Assembly (NCBI RefSeq): GCF_002198675.1
Contig: NZ_MWLL01000238.1
Coordinates: 1-34,330 of the forward strand
Direction: 5' to 3'
Source: Kineosporia sp. R_H_3
GTDB taxonomy: Bacteria > Actinomycetota > Actinomycetes > Actinomycetales > Kineosporiaceae
DNA length: 34,330 nucleotides
Part shown: in pieces, positions 7,481 through 15,622 of the stretch
Layout: the number at the start of each line of letters is the position of its first letter
Numbering within the stretch: the stretch's first letter is position 1
Notes under the pieces: generated by a model
Told to the model about the DNA's origin: nothing
Databases searched by the model: none
The model's input: only the letters and a program-made list of their open reading frames with translations
Translations under genes and position numbers: made by a program

Positions 7481-7960
7481 TCAGACCCGGCGATGCCCGA
7501 GCCGGGCGCTCTCCAGCGCCGCTGCGAGCCGCTCGGGCCGGCGGGTCGAGACCAACCAGTACGGGGTGTCGTCCTGCGGGTCGTCGAGCCGCACCCGGAC
7601 GCCGCCCGCCACCCAGCCGCGCAGGCACAGGTAGGCGCGGGCGTCGAGCTCGACCGACCTCGCCCGCCGCATCGCCTCGGCGTCGAGCGCCTCCACCCCG
7701 CCGACGTACCCGACGGGCAGCCGCGCCCGGCCCGCGACGAACAGCTCCGGGTCGACCGCGACCACCGCGGTCGTCCGCACGAGCGCGACGACGACGAGGA
7801 CGAGGACGACGACGGTGACGACGAGCGCCGCCGTCGCGTCGACCCGCGAGAGGACGACGCCGAAGGACCCGGCGAACCCGGCCGCGACGAGCCAGACCCA
7901 CCAGGCCGGGGTGAGGCGCTCGTGGTAGCCGCCGGGGGAGGGCGACGAGGACGGGGACAT
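7481..7960 (-). CDS. DUF3093 membrane protein
   Basis: 159 residues with two close membrane spans near the N-terminus (about 20-40 and 44-64), followed by a soluble domain beginning VVAVDPELFVAGRARLPVGYVG and ending in DDTPYWLVSTRRPERLAAAL. This matches the DUF3093 family next to dut in actinobacteria (Rv2698 in M. tuberculosis, recalled). The function is unknown. It is divergent from dut, with 86 bases between the starts. No ribosome-binding site precedes the ATG at 7960; CAGGCT (minus strand, 7968-7973) could be a -10 box for a nearly leaderless message. Confidence 0.9.
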   Translation of the reverse strand: MSPSSSPSPGGYHERLTPAWWVWLVAAGFAGSFGVVLSRVDATAALVVTVVVLVLVVVALVRTTAVVAVDPELFVAGRARLPVGYVGGVEALDAEAMRRARSVELDARAYLCLRGWVAGGVRVRLDDPQDDTPYWLVSTRRPERLAAALESARLGHRRV

Positions 7961-8032
7961 GCCGCCAAGCCTGCCACGGCACGGCCGGGCCGCGGGCGGG
8001 CGGCGGGTGACGGCGGGACCACGCGGAGCCGA

Positions 8033-8038
8033 TACCGT
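8033..8038 (+). promoter_or_regulatory. -10 box TACCGT before dut
   Basis: TACCGT ends 8 bases before the GTG at 8047. The absence of a ribosome-binding site fits leaderless transcription of the dut operon. Confidence 0.45.
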
Positions 8039-8046
8039 GTCCCCTC

Positions 8047-8559
8047 GTGAGCGGTGACGGTGCGATGCGGGGGGACGTCGAGGTCCTCCTGCTCCGGCTC
8101 GACCCGGGGCTCCCCGTGCCGTCGTACGCGCACCCGGGCGACGCCGGGGCCGACCTCGTGACCGCCGTGGACGTCACGCTCGCCCCCGGCGAGCGGCGGA
8201 CGGTGCCGACCGGGACGGCGATCGCGCTCCCCGACGGGTACGCCGCCTTCGTGCACCCGCGCTCGGGGCTCGCCGCCAAGCACGGGGTGACGATCGTCAA
8301 CGCACCCGGCACGGTGGACGCCGGCTACCGCGGGGAGATCAGCGTCACCCTGCTCAACACGGACGCCGCCCGGCCCGTCGCGCTGACCCGCGGGGACCGG
8401 GTGGCCCAGCTCGTCGTCCAGAAGGTGGAGCGCGCCCGTTTCGTCGAGGTGACCCGGCTGCCGGGGTCGCTGCGCGGCGAGGGCGGGTTCGGCTCCACCG
8501 GGGGGTTCGGCAGCACAGTCGATGCGGGGCAGGGCCCCGGGAGAGGTGAGGTCCAGTGA
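8047..8559 (+). CDS. dut: Deoxyuridine 5'-triphosphate nucleotidohydrolase (dUTPase)
   Basis: Hydrolyses dUTP to dUMP and pyrophosphate, keeping uracil out of DNA and supplying dTMP synthesis; trimeric enzyme. 170 residues with all five motifs: [50 protein letters not shown] and the C-terminal GGFGSTG that closes over the active site. The last motif is followed at once by a second GGFGST, so the tail is duplicated. GTG at 8047 is preferred because of the -10 box upstream; ATG 8065 is an alternative. The stop overlaps the DUF3710 start (GTGA). Confidence 0.97.
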   Translation: MSGDGAMRGDVEVLLLRLDPGLPVPSYAHPGDAGADLVTAVDVTLAPGERRTVPTGTAIALPDGYAAFVHPRSGLAAKHGVTIVNAPGTVDAGYRGEISVTLLNTDAARPVALTRGDRVAQLVVQKVERARFVEVTRLPGSLRGEGGFGSTGGFGSTVDAGQGPGRGEVQ

Positions 8560-9308
8560 GCCCGCTGTTCCGCCGCCGGCGTCAGGACGACCCCGCCGAG
8601 GAGACCGGCCACGACGAGGTGACCGACGAGGCCGGTGTCGAGGAGGAGCCCGAGGCGCCCGCAGACGCGTCGCCGGAGGTCTTCGACCGCTCCCGCGGCC
8701 CGTGGGACGTCTCCGAGGTGGAGTCCACCGAGGGCTACGTCGACCTCGGCGCGGTCCTCGTGCCGGGTCGCGACGGCATGGAGCTGCGGCTGGAGATCGA
8801 CGAGGCGGCCGACCGGGTCACCTCGGCGACGGTCCAGCTCGAGGGTTCCGCCGTGCAGCTCCAGGTCTTCGCCGCGCCGCGGACCGAGGGCATCTGGGAC
8901 GAGATCCGCTCCGAGATCGCCGCCGGCATCACCCGCCAGGGCGGGACGGCGGACGAGGTCCCCGGCCCGTTCGGCCGTGAGCTCATCGCCCGGATCCCCG
9001 TCCGGACCGCCGACGGACGGACCGGGCACCAGCCCGCGCGCTTCGCCGGCATCGACGGGCCGCGCTGGTTCCTGCGCGCTGTCTTCCACGGCCTCGCTGT
9101 CCACGAGCCGGAGCAGGCCGCGGGTGTCGAGGACGTCGTGCGCAGCCTCGTCGTCGTCCGCGGGGCCGAGGCCATGGCGCCGCGCGAGCTGCTCTCCCTG
9201 CGGCTGCCCGAGCAGCCCGCGCCGGCCGAGCCGGAGGAGCCCGAGGGCGCGCAGCGCGAGCCGCTGGAGCCGTTCACCCGGGGGCCGGAGATCACCGAGA
9301 TCCGCTGA
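8556..9308 (+). CDS. DUF3710 protein
   Basis: 250 residues, an actinobacterial family of unknown function usually found just after dut (Rv2696c in M. tuberculosis, recalled). It starts with a basic patch ([12 protein letters not shown]) and an acidic disordered stretch to about residue 40. The folded domain starts [20 protein letters not shown] and contains [16 protein letters not shown]; a Pro/Glu-rich tail follows. The GTG start lies in the dut stop (GTGA) and has GAGAGGTGAGG upstream, so translation is coupled to dut. Confidence 0.95.
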   Translation: MSPLFRRRRQDDPAEETGHDEVTDEAGVEEEPEAPADASPEVFDRSRGPWDVSEVESTEGYVDLGAVLVPGRDGMELRLEIDEAADRVTSATVQLEGSAVQLQVFAAPRTEGIWDEIRSEIAAGITRQGGTADEVPGPFGRELIARIPVRTADGRTGHQPARFAGIDGPRWFLRAVFHGLAVHEPEQAAGVEDVVRSLVVVRGAEAMAPRELLSLRLPEQPAPAEPEEPEGAQREPLEPFTRGPEITEIR

Positions 9309-9377
9309 CGCGGCACCGTTGCGGCGGCGCGTCGTCCCGGCGGGCGGCACGGGTGCTCGGGGACGCCGGGACTGACT

Positions 9378-9383
9378 TACGCT
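9378..9383 (+). promoter_or_regulatory. -10 box TACGCT before the OB-fold gene
   Basis: TACGCT ends 6 bases before the ATG at 9390, in an 81-base gap after DUF3710. There is no ribosome-binding site, so the transcript is probably leaderless. Confidence 0.45.
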
Positions 9384-9389
9384 GGACCC

Positions 9390-9773
9390 ATGGGTCACGA
9401 GGGGAAGTCCCGGCTGCGGGCGGCGCTCGCGCGGTTCACCGCCTCGCAGCACGAGGTGCACGCCGAGCAGGAGCAGGAGCGCGCCGCCCAGCTCGGCGGC
9501 ACGCCGATCGTCGAGCTGGCGCAGCGCCGGCCGGCGACGGTCTGCGGCACGCTGCGGTCGGTGACGCTGCGGCCCCGGGCCGGCGTCCCCGCCCTGGAGG
9601 CCGAGCTGTACGACGGCAGCGGGCACCTCTCGCTCGTCTGGCTCGGCCGGCGGCACATCGCGGGCATCGAGCCGGGGCGCCGGGTGCGCGTGCACGGCAT
9701 GGTCACGCAGTCCGACGGTGAGCCCGCGATCTACAACCCGCGCTACGAGCTCGTCGCGAAGTCGCATGGCTGA
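9390..9773 (+). CDS. OB-fold nucleic-acid-binding domain protein
   Basis: 127 residues: a helical N-terminus (MGHEGKSRLRAALARFTAS) with a Glu/Gln-rich stretch, then a single OB-fold of about residues 45-122, including ATVCGTLRSVTLRP, LEAELYDGSGHLSLVWLGRR, IEPGRRVRVHGMV and the closing IYNPRYELV. The fold resembles the anticodon-binding/RecG-type OB domain. The family accompanies dut and DUF3159 in actinobacteria (Rv2694c, recalled); the nucleic-acid target is not known. The end overlaps the DUF3159 start by eight bases. Confidence 0.93.
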   Translation: MGHEGKSRLRAALARFTASQHEVHAEQEQERAAQLGGTPIVELAQRRPATVCGTLRSVTLRPRAGVPALEAELYDGSGHLSLVWLGRRHIAGIEPGRRVRVHGMVTQSDGEPAIYNPRYELVAKSHG

Positions 9774-10584
9774 CCCCTACGGCCCCCCGGCGGCTGCTCA
9801 GGCCCCCGGGCCCGCGGAGCCGGACGCCGGCGGGCCGGGCCTCAAGGCCGGGCTGGCACAGGCGATGCAGGAGCAGTTCTCGTTCGAGAAGGCGTTCGGC
9901 GGCGTCCGGGGCGTGCTCGAGTCGGTCGTCCCGGTGACGGTGTTCTCGGTCGTCTACGGCGTGACCCGCGAGGTCACGCCGTCGGCGGTCGCCGCCGTCG
10001 TCCCCGCGGTCGTCCTCGCGCTGTGGCGGCTCGTCGCCCGCGAGCCGCTGACCCAGGCGATCGGCGGGCTGCTCGGCGTCGGGCTCGGGGCCTTCATCGC
10101 GGTGCGGACCGGCCAGGCCCAGACGTTCTTCCTGCCGTCGATCATCAAGAACGCGGCCTGGGCCGCGGGCTACCTCGTCTCGATCCTCGTCCGCTGGCCG
10201 GCGATCGGGCTGCTCCTCGGGTTCATGCTGGGGGAGGGCTCGAACTGGCGCACCGTGCCGGCCCGGATGCGGGCGTACGTGCTCGCGACGTGGCTGTGGT
10301 TCGGGATGTTCGCGGTCCGGCTCGCCGTCCAGGTGCCGCTCTACCTCGCGGACAAGCCGGCCACGCTCGGTGCGGTCAACGTCGGGCTCGGGCTGCCGCT
10401 GTTCGGGCTCGTCGTCTGGGGCACCTGGCTCGTCGTCCGCAGGGTGCCGGCGGCGCGCCCCGAGGGGGCGGAGCCGCTGCTCCACCTGCCGCACCTGCAC
10501 CACGTGCACCAGCAGGACGAGGAGGGCGACCGCGACGACGAGCCGTCGTCCCCGGTCGTCCAGCGCCCGGTCCCGGAGACCTGA
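9766..10584 (+). CDS. DUF3159 membrane protein
   Basis: 272 residues from the ATG at 9766, which overlaps the OB-fold gene. The N-terminus is Pro/Ala-rich, followed by the family core SFEKAFGGVRGVLESVVPVTVFSV split over several membrane spans (about six in all), with charged loops such as GEGSNWRTVPARMRAYV. The tail is unusual: a His-rich run (LLHLPHLHHVHQQDE) and then acidic residues, possibly a metal-binding cytoplasmic end. The family is actinobacterial (Rv2693c, recalled) and of unknown function, always close to the Trk regulators. Confidence 0.93.
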   Translation: MADPYGPPAAAQAPGPAEPDAGGPGLKAGLAQAMQEQFSFEKAFGGVRGVLESVVPVTVFSVVYGVTREVTPSAVAAVVPAVVLALWRLVAREPLTQAIGGLLGVGLGAFIAVRTGQAQTFFLPSIIKNAAWAAGYLVSILVRWPAIGLLLGFMLGEGSNWRTVPARMRAYVLATWLWFGMFAVRLAVQVPLYLADKPATLGAVNVGLGLPLFGLVVWGTWLVVRRVPAARPEGAEPLLHLPHLHHVHQQDEEGDRDDEPSSPVVQRPVPET

Positions 10585-10615
10585 GCCGCTCCGGGCCGGT
10601 CGGCGACCGCGTCGG

Positions 10616-10631
10616 ACGTCCGTCCGGACGT
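10616..10631. terminator. Short hairpin between convergent genes
   Basis: ACGTCCG and CGGACGT form a 7-bp dyad with two bases between (effective loop of four), in the 51-base gap between the DUF3159 stop and the TrkA stop. It is a weak terminator candidate for both strands. Confidence 0.4.
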
Positions 10632-10635
10632 GCGC

Positions 10636-11301
10636 TCAGACGTGCGTCGGGCTGAGCAGCTTCTGGAGCGCGTCCTCGCTCTCGGGGGTGGCGACGAACA
10701 TCAGCTCGTCGTGCGCCTCGAGGGTGTCGTCCCGGCTGGGGGCGATCGGGCGCTCGGCCCGGATGATGCACACGAGCACGGTGTCCGCCGGCCACTCGAT
10801 GTCGCCGACCCGGGTGCCCGCGATGGGGGCGTCCGCGGGCAGCGTCAGCTCGACCATGTTGGCCTGGCTCTGCTGGAACGTGAAGATCCGGACGAGGTCG
10901 CCGACGGAGACCGCCTCCTCGACGAGCGCGGTCATGAGGCGCGGCGTCGAGACCGCGACGTCGACGCCCCAGGCCTCGTCGAACATCCACTCGTTCTTCG
11001 GGTTGTTCACCCGGGCGACCGTGCGCGGCACGCCGTACTCGGTCTTCGCGAGGAGCGAGACGACGAGGTTGACCTTGTCGTCGCCGCTCGCGGCCACGAC
11101 GACGTCGCAGTCGGCCAGGCCCGCCTCGGCGAGCGAGGCGATCTCGCACGCGTCGGCGAGGAGCCACTGGGCGTCCGGGACGCCCGCGACCCGGATGGCG
11201 GCCGGGTCCTTGTCGACGAGCAGCACCTGGTGGCCGTTCCCGAGGAGCTCGCGGGCGATCGAGCGGCCCACGCTGCCGGCGCCGGCGATGACGACGCGCA
11301 T
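10636..11301 (-). CDS. trkA: TrkA-family potassium uptake regulator (RCK), second of two
   Basis: Cytosolic RCK subunit that gates potassium transport in response to bound nucleotide. 221 residues. RCK_N has the Rossmann loop VIAGAGSVGRSIA at the start and the acidic residue after the second strand (LLVDKD), typical of NAD(H) binding. RCK_C (TrkA_C) covers about 140-219 with PIAGTRVGDIEWPADTVLV. The ATG at 11301 shares its A with the stop of the preceding gene (TGATG) and has GAGGTGG upstream, so the two subunits are made together. The pair corresponds to ceoB/ceoC of M. tuberculosis (recalled). No TrkH/KtrB membrane gene is in the window. Confidence 0.95.
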   Translation of the reverse strand: MRVVIAGAGSVGRSIARELLGNGHQVLLVDKDPAAIRVAGVPDAQWLLADACEIASLAEAGLADCDVVVAASGDDKVNLVVSLLAKTEYGVPRTVARVNNPKNEWMFDEAWGVDVAVSTPRLMTALVEEAVSVGDLVRIFTFQQSQANMVELTLPADAPIAGTRVGDIEWPADTVLVCIIRAERPIAPSRDDTLEAHDELMFVATPESEDALQKLLSPTHV

Positions 11302-11966
11302 CACGCCACCTCGACCGGCGCCGTCGCGAGCACCCGCTCGACGGCCGCGATGTCTGACTCGCGCATGGTCACGTGCACGAGGTCGCCCTCCTGGTAGACG
11401 GTGTCCTTGGTCGGCACGATGCCGTCGCCGAGCCGGGTCAGGTACGCCACCCGGGCGCCGGACGCCGCCTCGAGGACCGCGAGCGGCCGGCCGACCCAGC
11501 CGATGTGCACGCGCACCTCGGCGAGCACGAGGCTGCCGGAGGCGTCCCGGTACTCCGAGACGGCGCCGACGGGCAGCAGCCGGCGGACCATCTGGTCGGC
11601 GGTCCAGCGGACCGTGGCGACCGTGGGGATGCCGAGCCGCTGGTAGACCTCGGCACGGCCCGGGTCGTAGATCCGGGCGACGACGTTCGAGACGCCGAAG
11701 GTCTCGCGGGCCACCCGGGCGGCGAGGATGTTCGAGTTGTCGCCGTTGCTCACCGCGGCGAAGGCGTAGGCGTCGCTGATGCCGGCCTCGATGAGGGTGT
11801 CCCGGTCGAAGCCCATCCCGGTGACCCGCTGGCCTTCGAACTGGGCCCCGAGGCGGCGGAAGGCGTCCGGGTTCTGGTCGATGACGGCGACGGTGTGGCC
11901 GCGGTCCTCCACGAGGTGCGCCAGGGTCGACCCCGCGCGTCCGCAGCCCATGATCACGAAATGCAC
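11301..11966 (-). CDS. trkA: TrkA-family potassium uptake regulator (RCK), first of two
   Basis: 221 residues from GTG 11966 (VHFVIMGCGRAGSTLAHLVE), with GGAG six bases upstream. Longer reading upstream runs through the intergenic dyads and is unlikely. RCK_N holds GCGRAG and AVIDQN; RCK_C about 140-215 has RPLAVLEAASGARVAYLTRLG. It is the first gene of a two-gene unit divergent from the KimA-like transporter. RCK_C domains can bind c-di-AMP in some bacteria; nothing in the sequence proves that here. Its 5' leader contains a strong hairpin. Confidence 0.95.
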   Translation of the reverse strand: MHFVIMGCGRAGSTLAHLVEDRGHTVAVIDQNPDAFRRLGAQFEGQRVTGMGFDRDTLIEAGISDAYAFAAVSNGDNSNILAARVARETFGVSNVVARIYDPGRAEVYQRLGIPTVATVRWTADQMVRRLLPVGAVSEYRDASGSLVLAEVRVHIGWVGRPLAVLEAASGARVAYLTRLGDGIVPTKDTVYQEGDLVHVTMRESDIAAVERVLATAPVEVA

Positions 11967-11985
11967 AACCGGCTCCGCGCCTCGT

Positions 11986-12026
11986 GCGGTTGCGAGGGAC
12001 GCAACCGCGGGTTCACCACTGGTGGT
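11986..12026. promoter_or_regulatory. Two dyads in the trkA / transporter divergent region
   Basis: GCGGTTGCG (11986-11994) and CGCAACCGC (12000-12008) form a perfect 9-bp stem with a 5-base loop. Next to it is ACCAC-TG-GTGGT (12015-12026). A -10 box TAGCGT on the minus strand (12040-12045) would put both in the trkA leader, the strong hairpin about 20 bases before the GTG. They may be an RNA control element or a protein site. Confidence 0.5.
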
Positions 12027-12064
12027 TCCTGACACGCCGACGCTACACGCAACCGGGGCGGGCC

Positions 12065-12070
12065 TACGAT
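12065..12070 (+). promoter_or_regulatory. -10 box TACGAT before the KimA-like gene
   Basis: TACGAT ends 8 bases before the GTG at 12079, which has no good ribosome-binding site. This suggests leaderless transcription. Confidence 0.5.
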
Positions 12071-12078
12071 GAGCGCTC

Positions 12079-14124
12079 GTGCCCGCGTTCACCGATGCCC
12101 TCAAGCGGCTTCTCGTCGGTCGCCCCGTCCACAGCGAGCGACTGTCCGAGACCCTGCTGCCGAAGCGCATCGCGCTGCCGGTCTTCGCCTCGGACGCGCT
12201 GTCGTCCGTCGCGTACGCCCCGGACGAGATCTTCCTCACGCTCGCGTTCGCCGGTGTCGCGGCCCTGACCGTGTCCCCCTGGGTCGGGCTCGCCGTCGTC
12301 TTCGTCATGACGATCGTCGTCCTCTCGTACCGGCAGAACGTCCACGCCTACCCCTCGGGCGGCGGCGACTACGAGGTCGCGACGACGAACCTCGGCGTCC
12401 CGGCCGGGCTCACGGTGGCCAGCGCGCTGCTCGTCGACTACGTGCTCACCGTGGCCGTGTCGGTGTCGTCGGGCGCGCAGTACGCGGCGGCCGCGATCCC
12501 GGCCCTGCAGGGCTACGAGGCGATCGCCGCGGTCGTGGTCGTCGTGCTCCTCATGACGATGAACCTGCGCGGCGTCCGCGAGTCCGGGGCGGCGTTCGCC
12601 ATCCCGACCTACGCCTTCATGCTGAGCATCATCGGGATGGGGATCTACGGCTTCGTCCGCCTCGCGCTCGGCGACCTGCCCCAGGTCGAGAGCGCCGGGT
12701 TCGACATCGAGGCCGAGAGCCAGTTCGCGCAGGGGCTCACCGGTCTCGGCTGGGGCTTCCTCCTGCTGCGGGCGTTCTCCTCGGGGTGCGCGGCCCTCAC
12801 CGGTGTCGAGGCGATCAGCAACGGCGTCCCCGCCTTCAAGAAGCCCAAGAGCAAGAACGCCGCGACGACGCTCGCCCTGCTCGGCGGCATCGCCGTGACG
12901 ATGCTCATGAGCATCATCGTGCTCGCCCAGGCGATGGGCCTGAAGTACGCCGAGGAGCCCGCCACCCAGCTCCTGCGCGACGGGGTCCCGGTCGGGACGT
13001 CGTACGAGCAGCACCCGGTCATCAGCCAGATCGCCGAGGCGCTCTTCGCGGGCTTCCCGATCGGCTTCTACGCGATCGCGGCGGTCACCGGCCTCATCCT
13101 CGTGCTCGCGGCGAACACGGCGTTCAACGGCTTCCCGGTGCTCGGCTCGATCCTCGCGCGCGACGACCTGCTCCCGCGCCAGCTCCACACCCGCGGCGAC
13201 CGGCTCGCGTACAGCAACGGGATCATCCTGCTCGGCGGCTCGGCCGCGGCGCTGATCCTCGCCTTCAACGCCGAGGTCACCAAGCTCATCCAGCTCTACA
13301 TCGTCGGCGTCTTCATCTCCTTCACCGTGAGCCAGACGGGCATGGTGCGGCACTGGACGCGGCTGCTGCGCACCGAGGTCGACCCCGCCGCGCGCGGGCG
13401 GATGCAGCGGTCCCGCGTCATCAACGCGATCGGGCTGACGATCACCGGTGTCGTCCTCCTCATCGTCCTGGCGACGAAGTTCGTCCGCGGCGCCTACCTC
13501 GCGCTCATCGCGATGGCGCTGCTCTACCTGCTCATGCTCGCCATCCGCCGGCACTACCTGCGCGTGCGGGCCGAGCTCGCGGTCACCGACGACACGAAGA
13601 ACCGGGTGCTCCCGTCGCGGGTGCACGCGATCGTCCTGGTGTCGAAGATCCACAAGCCGACGATGCGGGCGCTGGCCTACGCGCGGGCCTCGCGGCCCTC
13701 GGTGCTCGAGGCGATCACCGTCGTCGTCGACCCGGACGAGACCCACCGGCTGCAGGCCGAGTGGGACGCCAAGGACATCCCGGTGCCGCTGCGCGCCCTC
13801 GACTCGCCGTACCGCGAGATCACCCGCCCGGTCGTCGACTACGTCCGCAGCATCCGCCGGGAGAGCCCGCGCGACCTCGTCGTCGTCTTCGTGCCCGAGT
13901 ACGTCGTCGGGCACTGGTGGGAGCAGATCCTGCACAACCAGAGCGCCCTGCGGCTGCGCACCCGGCTGCACTACACGCCCGGCGTCGTCGTCGCCAGCGT
14001 GCCCTGGCAGCTCGCGTCGTCCGAGGGGCTCGCGGACAAGGAGGAGCCGGTCGCGCCCGGGGCGCTGCGACGCACCGGCACCGTCGGCGCGCTCGCGGAC
14101 GACGACACTCCCGCCGACCGATGA
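12079..14124 (+). CDS. APC-superfamily permease, KimA-like potassium transporter candidate
   Basis: 681 residues: about twelve membrane spans in the first 480 residues, then a soluble cytoplasmic domain (RVHAIVLVSKIHKPTMRALAYA). The signature near the N-terminus, FASDALSSVAYAPDEI and QNVHAYPSGGGDYEVA, is that of the KimA/YdaO branch of the APC superfamily, whose B. subtilis member is a high-affinity proton-coupled K+ importer controlled by c-di-AMP. It is usually annotated only as an amino-acid permease. The divergent TrkA pair supports potassium, but amino acids remain possible. The M. tuberculosis counterpart is Rv2690c (recalled). The stop overlaps the methyltransferase start (ATGA). Confidence 0.9.
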   Translation: MPAFTDALKRLLVGRPVHSERLSETLLPKRIALPVFASDALSSVAYAPDEIFLTLAFAGVAALTVSPWVGLAVVFVMTIVVLSYRQNVHAYPSGGGDYEVATTNLGVPAGLTVASALLVDYVLTVAVSVSSGAQYAAAAIPALQGYEAIAAVVVVVLLMTMNLRGVRESGAAFAIPTYAFMLSIIGMGIYGFVRLALGDLPQVESAGFDIEAESQFAQGLTGLGWGFLLLRAFSSGCAALTGVEAISNGVPAFKKPKSKNAATTLALLGGIAVTMLMSIIVLAQAMGLKYAEEPATQLLRDGVPVGTSYEQHPVISQIAEALFAGFPIGFYAIAAVTGLILVLAANTAFNGFPVLGSILARDDLLPRQLHTRGDRLAYSNGIILLGGSAAALILAFNAEVTKLIQLYIVGVFISFTVSQTGMVRHWTRLLRTEVDPAARGRMQRSRVINAIGLTITGVVLLIVLATKFVRGAYLALIAMALLYLLMLAIRRHYLRVRAELAVTDDTKNRVLPSRVHAIVLVSKIHKPTMRALAYARASRPSVLEAITVVVDPDETHRLQAEWDAKDIPVPLRALDSPYREITRPVVDYVRSIRRESPRDLVVVFVPEYVVGHWWEQILHNQSALRLRTRLHYTPGVVVASVPWQLASSEGLADKEEPVAPGALRRTGTVGALADDDTPADR

Positions 14125-15602
14125 GCGGCACCGGGACCGGCACGCCCGTGGCCGGCGACCTCGTCCCTCTCGAGGTCGGTCCGGTCGCGCACGGCGGGCA
14201 CTGCGTGGCCCGGCTCGACGGCCGGGTCGTCTTCGTCCGGCACGCGCTGCCGGGGGAACAGGTCGTCGCCCGGCTCACCGAGGCCGGTGCGCAGGACCGG
14301 TTCTGGCGCGCGGACGCCGTCGAGGTGCTCCGCGCCGCCGCCGACCGGGTCGAGCCGCGCTGCGCCGTCGCCGGGCCGTCCGACGGCCGGGGCCGCGGCT
14401 GCGGCGGCTGCGACTGGCAGCACGTCTCCACGGCCGGGCAGCGCACGCTGCTCGCCGACGTCGTCCGCGAGCAGCTCGCGCGGCTGGCGCGGATCGACCG
14501 GCCCGACCTCGTCGTGGAGCCGGTCGCGGGGGACGCCGACGGGCTCGGCTGGCGCACCCGGGTGCGGTTCGCCGTGGACGCCGAGGGCCGCCCGGGGCTG
14601 CGCGCGCACCGCTCGCACACCGTCGTCCCCGTCGAGCACTGCCCGATCGCCCACCCCGAGGTCGACGCGGTCGGCGTCGGCACCCGGCTCTGGCCGGGCG
14701 TCGCCGCGGTCGAGGTCGTCGCCGGCGGCACCTCCCGCGACGGCGCGGCGGCCGCCGAGCGGCTCGTCGTCGTCGAGCCGGTGGCGCCGCCGAAGGCACC
14801 GCGGCCGACCGGGCCGGCGCACCGTTCCGTCGGGAAGGCCCGGGCCGCCCGCCGGGACGGCCGCCCCGGCGCTCCCGCCGCGCCCGTGGCGACCGCTGCC
14901 GGACCGACCACGCCCGCCGCCCCGGTCCGGGTCGACGTCCCGCCGCTGGCCGCCGAGGCTTCGGTCGCACGCCGCGACGGCACCGCCGTCCAGCGGGTCC
15001 GCGGCCGGGCCTGGGTCGCCGAGCACGTCGTCGTCGACGGGGTCGCGCGCGACTTCCGGGTCACCGGCGGCGGTTTCTGGCAGGTCCACCCGGGCGCCGC
15101 GCAGACCCTGCTCGACGCCGTCCTCGACGCGGCCGCGCCGCAGCCGGGGGAGCGGGCCGTCGACCTCTACTGCGGGGTCGGCCTGTTCAGTGCCGGCCTC
15201 GCGGAGCGGGTCGGGGTGACCGGCACGGTCATCGGCGTCGAGAGCGACGACCGCGCCGTGCGGGACGCCCGCCGCAGCCTGCACGACCTGCCGAACGTCC
15301 GGCTCGTCGTCGGCCGGGTCGAGAAGGTCGTCACCGGCGCCGCGACGCAGGCCGACGTCCTCGACCGGGCGGACGTCGTCGTCCTCGACCCGCCCCGGAC
15401 CGGGGCCGGCCGCGCCGTCGTCACCGCGGTGCTCGCCGCCCGGCCGCGGGTCGTCGTCTACGTCGCGTGCGACCCGGCGGCGCTGGCCCGTGACCTCGCC
15501 ACGGCGGCCGAGCAGGGCTACCGGCTCGACGCGCTGCGCGCGTTCCAGCTGTTCCCGATGACGCACCACGTGGAGTGCGTCGCCACGCTCGTGCCGGCCT
15601 GA
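14121..15602 (+). CDS. TRAM-domain 23S rRNA/tRNA (uracil-5-)-methyltransferase family protein
   Basis: SAM-dependent RNA m5U methyltransferase of the RlmC/RlmD/TrmA group, 493 residues. An N-terminal TRAM domain (about 10-70) is followed by the iron-sulphur ligands Cys81, Cys94, Cys97 (GRGCGGCDWQH) and Cys174 (VEHCPIAHP), suggesting a [4Fe-4S] cluster. The Rossmann core has DLYCGVGLFSAGLAERVG, DPPRTGAGR and the catalytic nucleophile Cys450 in VYVACDP. Residues about 215-285 form a Pro/Ala/Arg-rich insertion (RPTGPAHRSVGKARAARRDG and on) that looks disordered and interrupts the domain. The ATG overlaps the transporter stop. Which RNA it modifies is not certain. Confidence 0.93.
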   Translation: MSGTGTGTPVAGDLVPLEVGPVAHGGHCVARLDGRVVFVRHALPGEQVVARLTEAGAQDRFWRADAVEVLRAAADRVEPRCAVAGPSDGRGRGCGGCDWQHVSTAGQRTLLADVVREQLARLARIDRPDLVVEPVAGDADGLGWRTRVRFAVDAEGRPGLRAHRSHTVVPVEHCPIAHPEVDAVGVGTRLWPGVAAVEVVAGGTSRDGAAAAERLVVVEPVAPPKAPRPTGPAHRSVGKARAARRDGRPGAPAAPVATAAGPTTPAAPVRVDVPPLAAEASVARRDGTAVQRVRGRAWVAEHVVVDGVARDFRVTGGGFWQVHPGAAQTLLDAVLDAAAPQPGERAVDLYCGVGLFSAGLAERVGVTGTVIGVESDDRAVRDARRSLHDLPNVRLVVGRVEKVVTGAATQADVLDRADVVVLDPPRTGAGRAVVTAVLAARPRVVVYVACDPAALARDLATAAEQGYRLDALRAFQLFPMTHHVECVATLVPA

Positions 15603-15622
15603 CCACCCCGACGGCGGACTGG

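Noticed and set aside
11967-12308. N-terminal extension of the first TrkA gene to 12308
   Set aside because: It would run through the divergent promoter and the start of the transporter gene; GTG 11966 gives a normal 221-residue RCK protein with a ribosome-binding site.
12064-13971. 635-codon minus-strand frame opposite the KimA-like gene
   Set aside because: Composition is the typical antisense pattern (runs of Asp, Arg, Glu, His) and the plus-strand gene is clearly real.
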